Positions 63,341 to 64,000 of a stretch of 64,000 nt of DNA are shown piece after piece. The notes under the pieces are model-generated. The model saw only the letters and a list, made by a program, of their open reading frames with translations. It ran no database searches and was not told the DNA's origin. This DNA is from Ascidiimonas sp046199005 (GTDB lineage: Bacteria > Bacteroidota > Bacteroidia > Flavobacteriales > Flavobacteriaceae), in assembly GCA_046199005.1 (NCBI GenBank), contig CP176050.1:1736001-1800000 (forward strand), read 5' to 3'. Made by a program: the position numbers and the translations under genes. Numbering within the stretch: position 1 is the stretch's first letter; the number at the start of each line of letters is the position of its first letter.

Positions 63341-64000
63341 TTAAGAGACCAATTCCGGTTGATTTTCAGAGATTATGTTTAGAGATATCATACATTTTTT
63401 CATCTGTTGATATGTACGCTCAATATTATTATCCAGTCCTATGGAAAATCGAATGAGTCCCTCTGAAAGTCCTATACGCTTTCTTTCTTCTTCCGGAATT
63501 TCGGAAGAGGTGGACGTACCGGGAGCACTAAATAAGGTTTTATAGAAACCAAGACTCACTGCCAGGTAACCCAGATTTTCATGCTGCATCTTTTCCATGA
63601 GTTCGTTGGCCTTATCTAAAGACCCAACATCGATTGTAAGCATACCACCATATCCATATTCCGGATTCATCTGACGCTTTAAAACCGTATGTCCTGGGTG
63701 AGAATCCAGCCCGGGATAAACGGTTCGCAAACCATCTTTCTCAAATCTTGTGGCCAGATAGTGTGCATTTTCACTGTGTTTTTTCATACGAATATGAAGG
63801 GTACGCATATTTTTAAGGATAGAGGAAGCTCTTAGACTATCCATAGTGCTTCCAAAAAGCATACAGGCGCCGTCATTGACATCTTTCAATGCCAGAATAA
63901 GCTCTTTTGTGCCACATACCACACCGCCCACACAGTCACTGCTACCGTTGATAAATTTAGTAAGGCTATGTATAACTACATCTGCTCCCAACTGGGCCGG
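63341..64000 (-). CDS. trans-sulfuration PLP enzyme (cystathionine gamma-synthase/lyase type), N-terminus cut
   Basis: The C-terminal 219 residues of a PLP enzyme of the Cys/Met metabolism family; the start lies beyond the right edge. The visible part begins PAQLGADVVIHSLTKFINGS, which contains the Schiff-base Lys. It continues with DCVGGVVCG, the YPGLDSHPGHTVLKRQMNPEYG loop, and the closing SLGFYKTLFSAPGTSTSSEI and IRFSIGLDN strands. The subtype (cystathionine gamma-synthase, gamma-lyase or methionine gamma-lyase) cannot be separated from this fragment. The TTG at 63991 is internal, not a start. Confidence 0.88.
   Translation of the reverse strand, partial: PAQLGADVVIHSLTKFINGSSDCVGGVVCGTKELILALKDVNDGACMLFGSTMDSLRASSILKNMRTLHIRMKKHSENAHYLATRFEKDGLRTVYPGLDSHPGHTVLKRQMNPEYGYGGMLTIDVGSLDKANELMEKMQHENLGYLAVSLGFYKTLFSAPGTSTSSEIPEEERKRIGLSEGLIRFSIGLDNNIERTYQQMKKCMISLNIISENQPELVS

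Overview
The window is a chromosomal stretch of a bacterium from the Bacteroidota, most likely a marine Flavobacteriaceae member. The call rests on low-GC, A/T-rich intergenic DNA, weak Shine-Dalgarno sites, flavobacterial gene neighbourhoods (RibB - LptF/G - LolA - FtsK - DgkA - Tpx), SpvB/Rhs giants, DUF3857-transglutaminase proteins and TPR hybrid histidine kinases. No rRNA, prophage, CRISPR array or transposase gene was seen. One tRNA (Ser, anticodon UGA) is present.

Layout. (1) 1-3.9 kb: a truncated VOC protein, a DJ-1/PfpI protein, a GH3-family enzyme, a membrane-anchored HExxH protein and an ArsC-like protein without its cysteine. (2) 3.9-17.7 kb looks like a stress and envelope island. 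Four related AraC-type regulators are interleaved with small membrane proteins (DUF1328, YtxH, holin-like), a DUF2383 four-helix protein, a DUF2945 protein, MscS, topoisomerase IB, hemerythrin, DUF2254, DUF2652 and an SRAP homologue whose catalytic residues look lost. (3) 18-26.4 kb: an orphan CmlA-like diiron protein, a bactofilin-like membrane protein coupled to an NTF2-like protein, a secreted protein, a pentapeptide-repeat membrane protein and a frameshifted HU-like gene. (4) 26.5-35.7 kb: seven palindromic sites spaced exactly 22 bp apart, then a 2531-residue SpvB/TcdB-Rhs fusion with a nuclease-like tip, then a GIY-YIG nuclease gene lying between copies of a dispersed CGTCATTGCGAG-type repeat. 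(5) 35.7-43.1 kb: an esterase, S41 peptidase, CubicO and BAAT-type hydrolase group bounded by related direct repeats, then tRNA-Ser followed by three tandem partial copies of its own 5' half. (6) 43.1-64 kb is mostly housekeeping: DUF218, TSUP, two flavoproteins, a DegT aminotransferase, a DUF3857/transglutaminase protein, a hybrid kinase, the RibB-to-Tpx block, a thioredoxin/peroxiredoxin block, NhaC and a truncated trans-sulfuration enzyme.

Functional links. The 3-18 kb genes look like a general stress regulon of small envelope proteins, DNA-topology and oxygen/iron-handling proteins under paralogous AraC regulators. The 59.5-61.6 kb genes form a peroxide and thiol defence group (Tpx, thioredoxin, 2-Cys peroxiredoxin). 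The most unusual structures are the 22-bp-phased palindrome array at 26512-26665, the tRNA-derived tandem array at 42771-43013, the repeat-flanked GIY-YIG gene, and the CmlA-like protein with no NRPS in sight.
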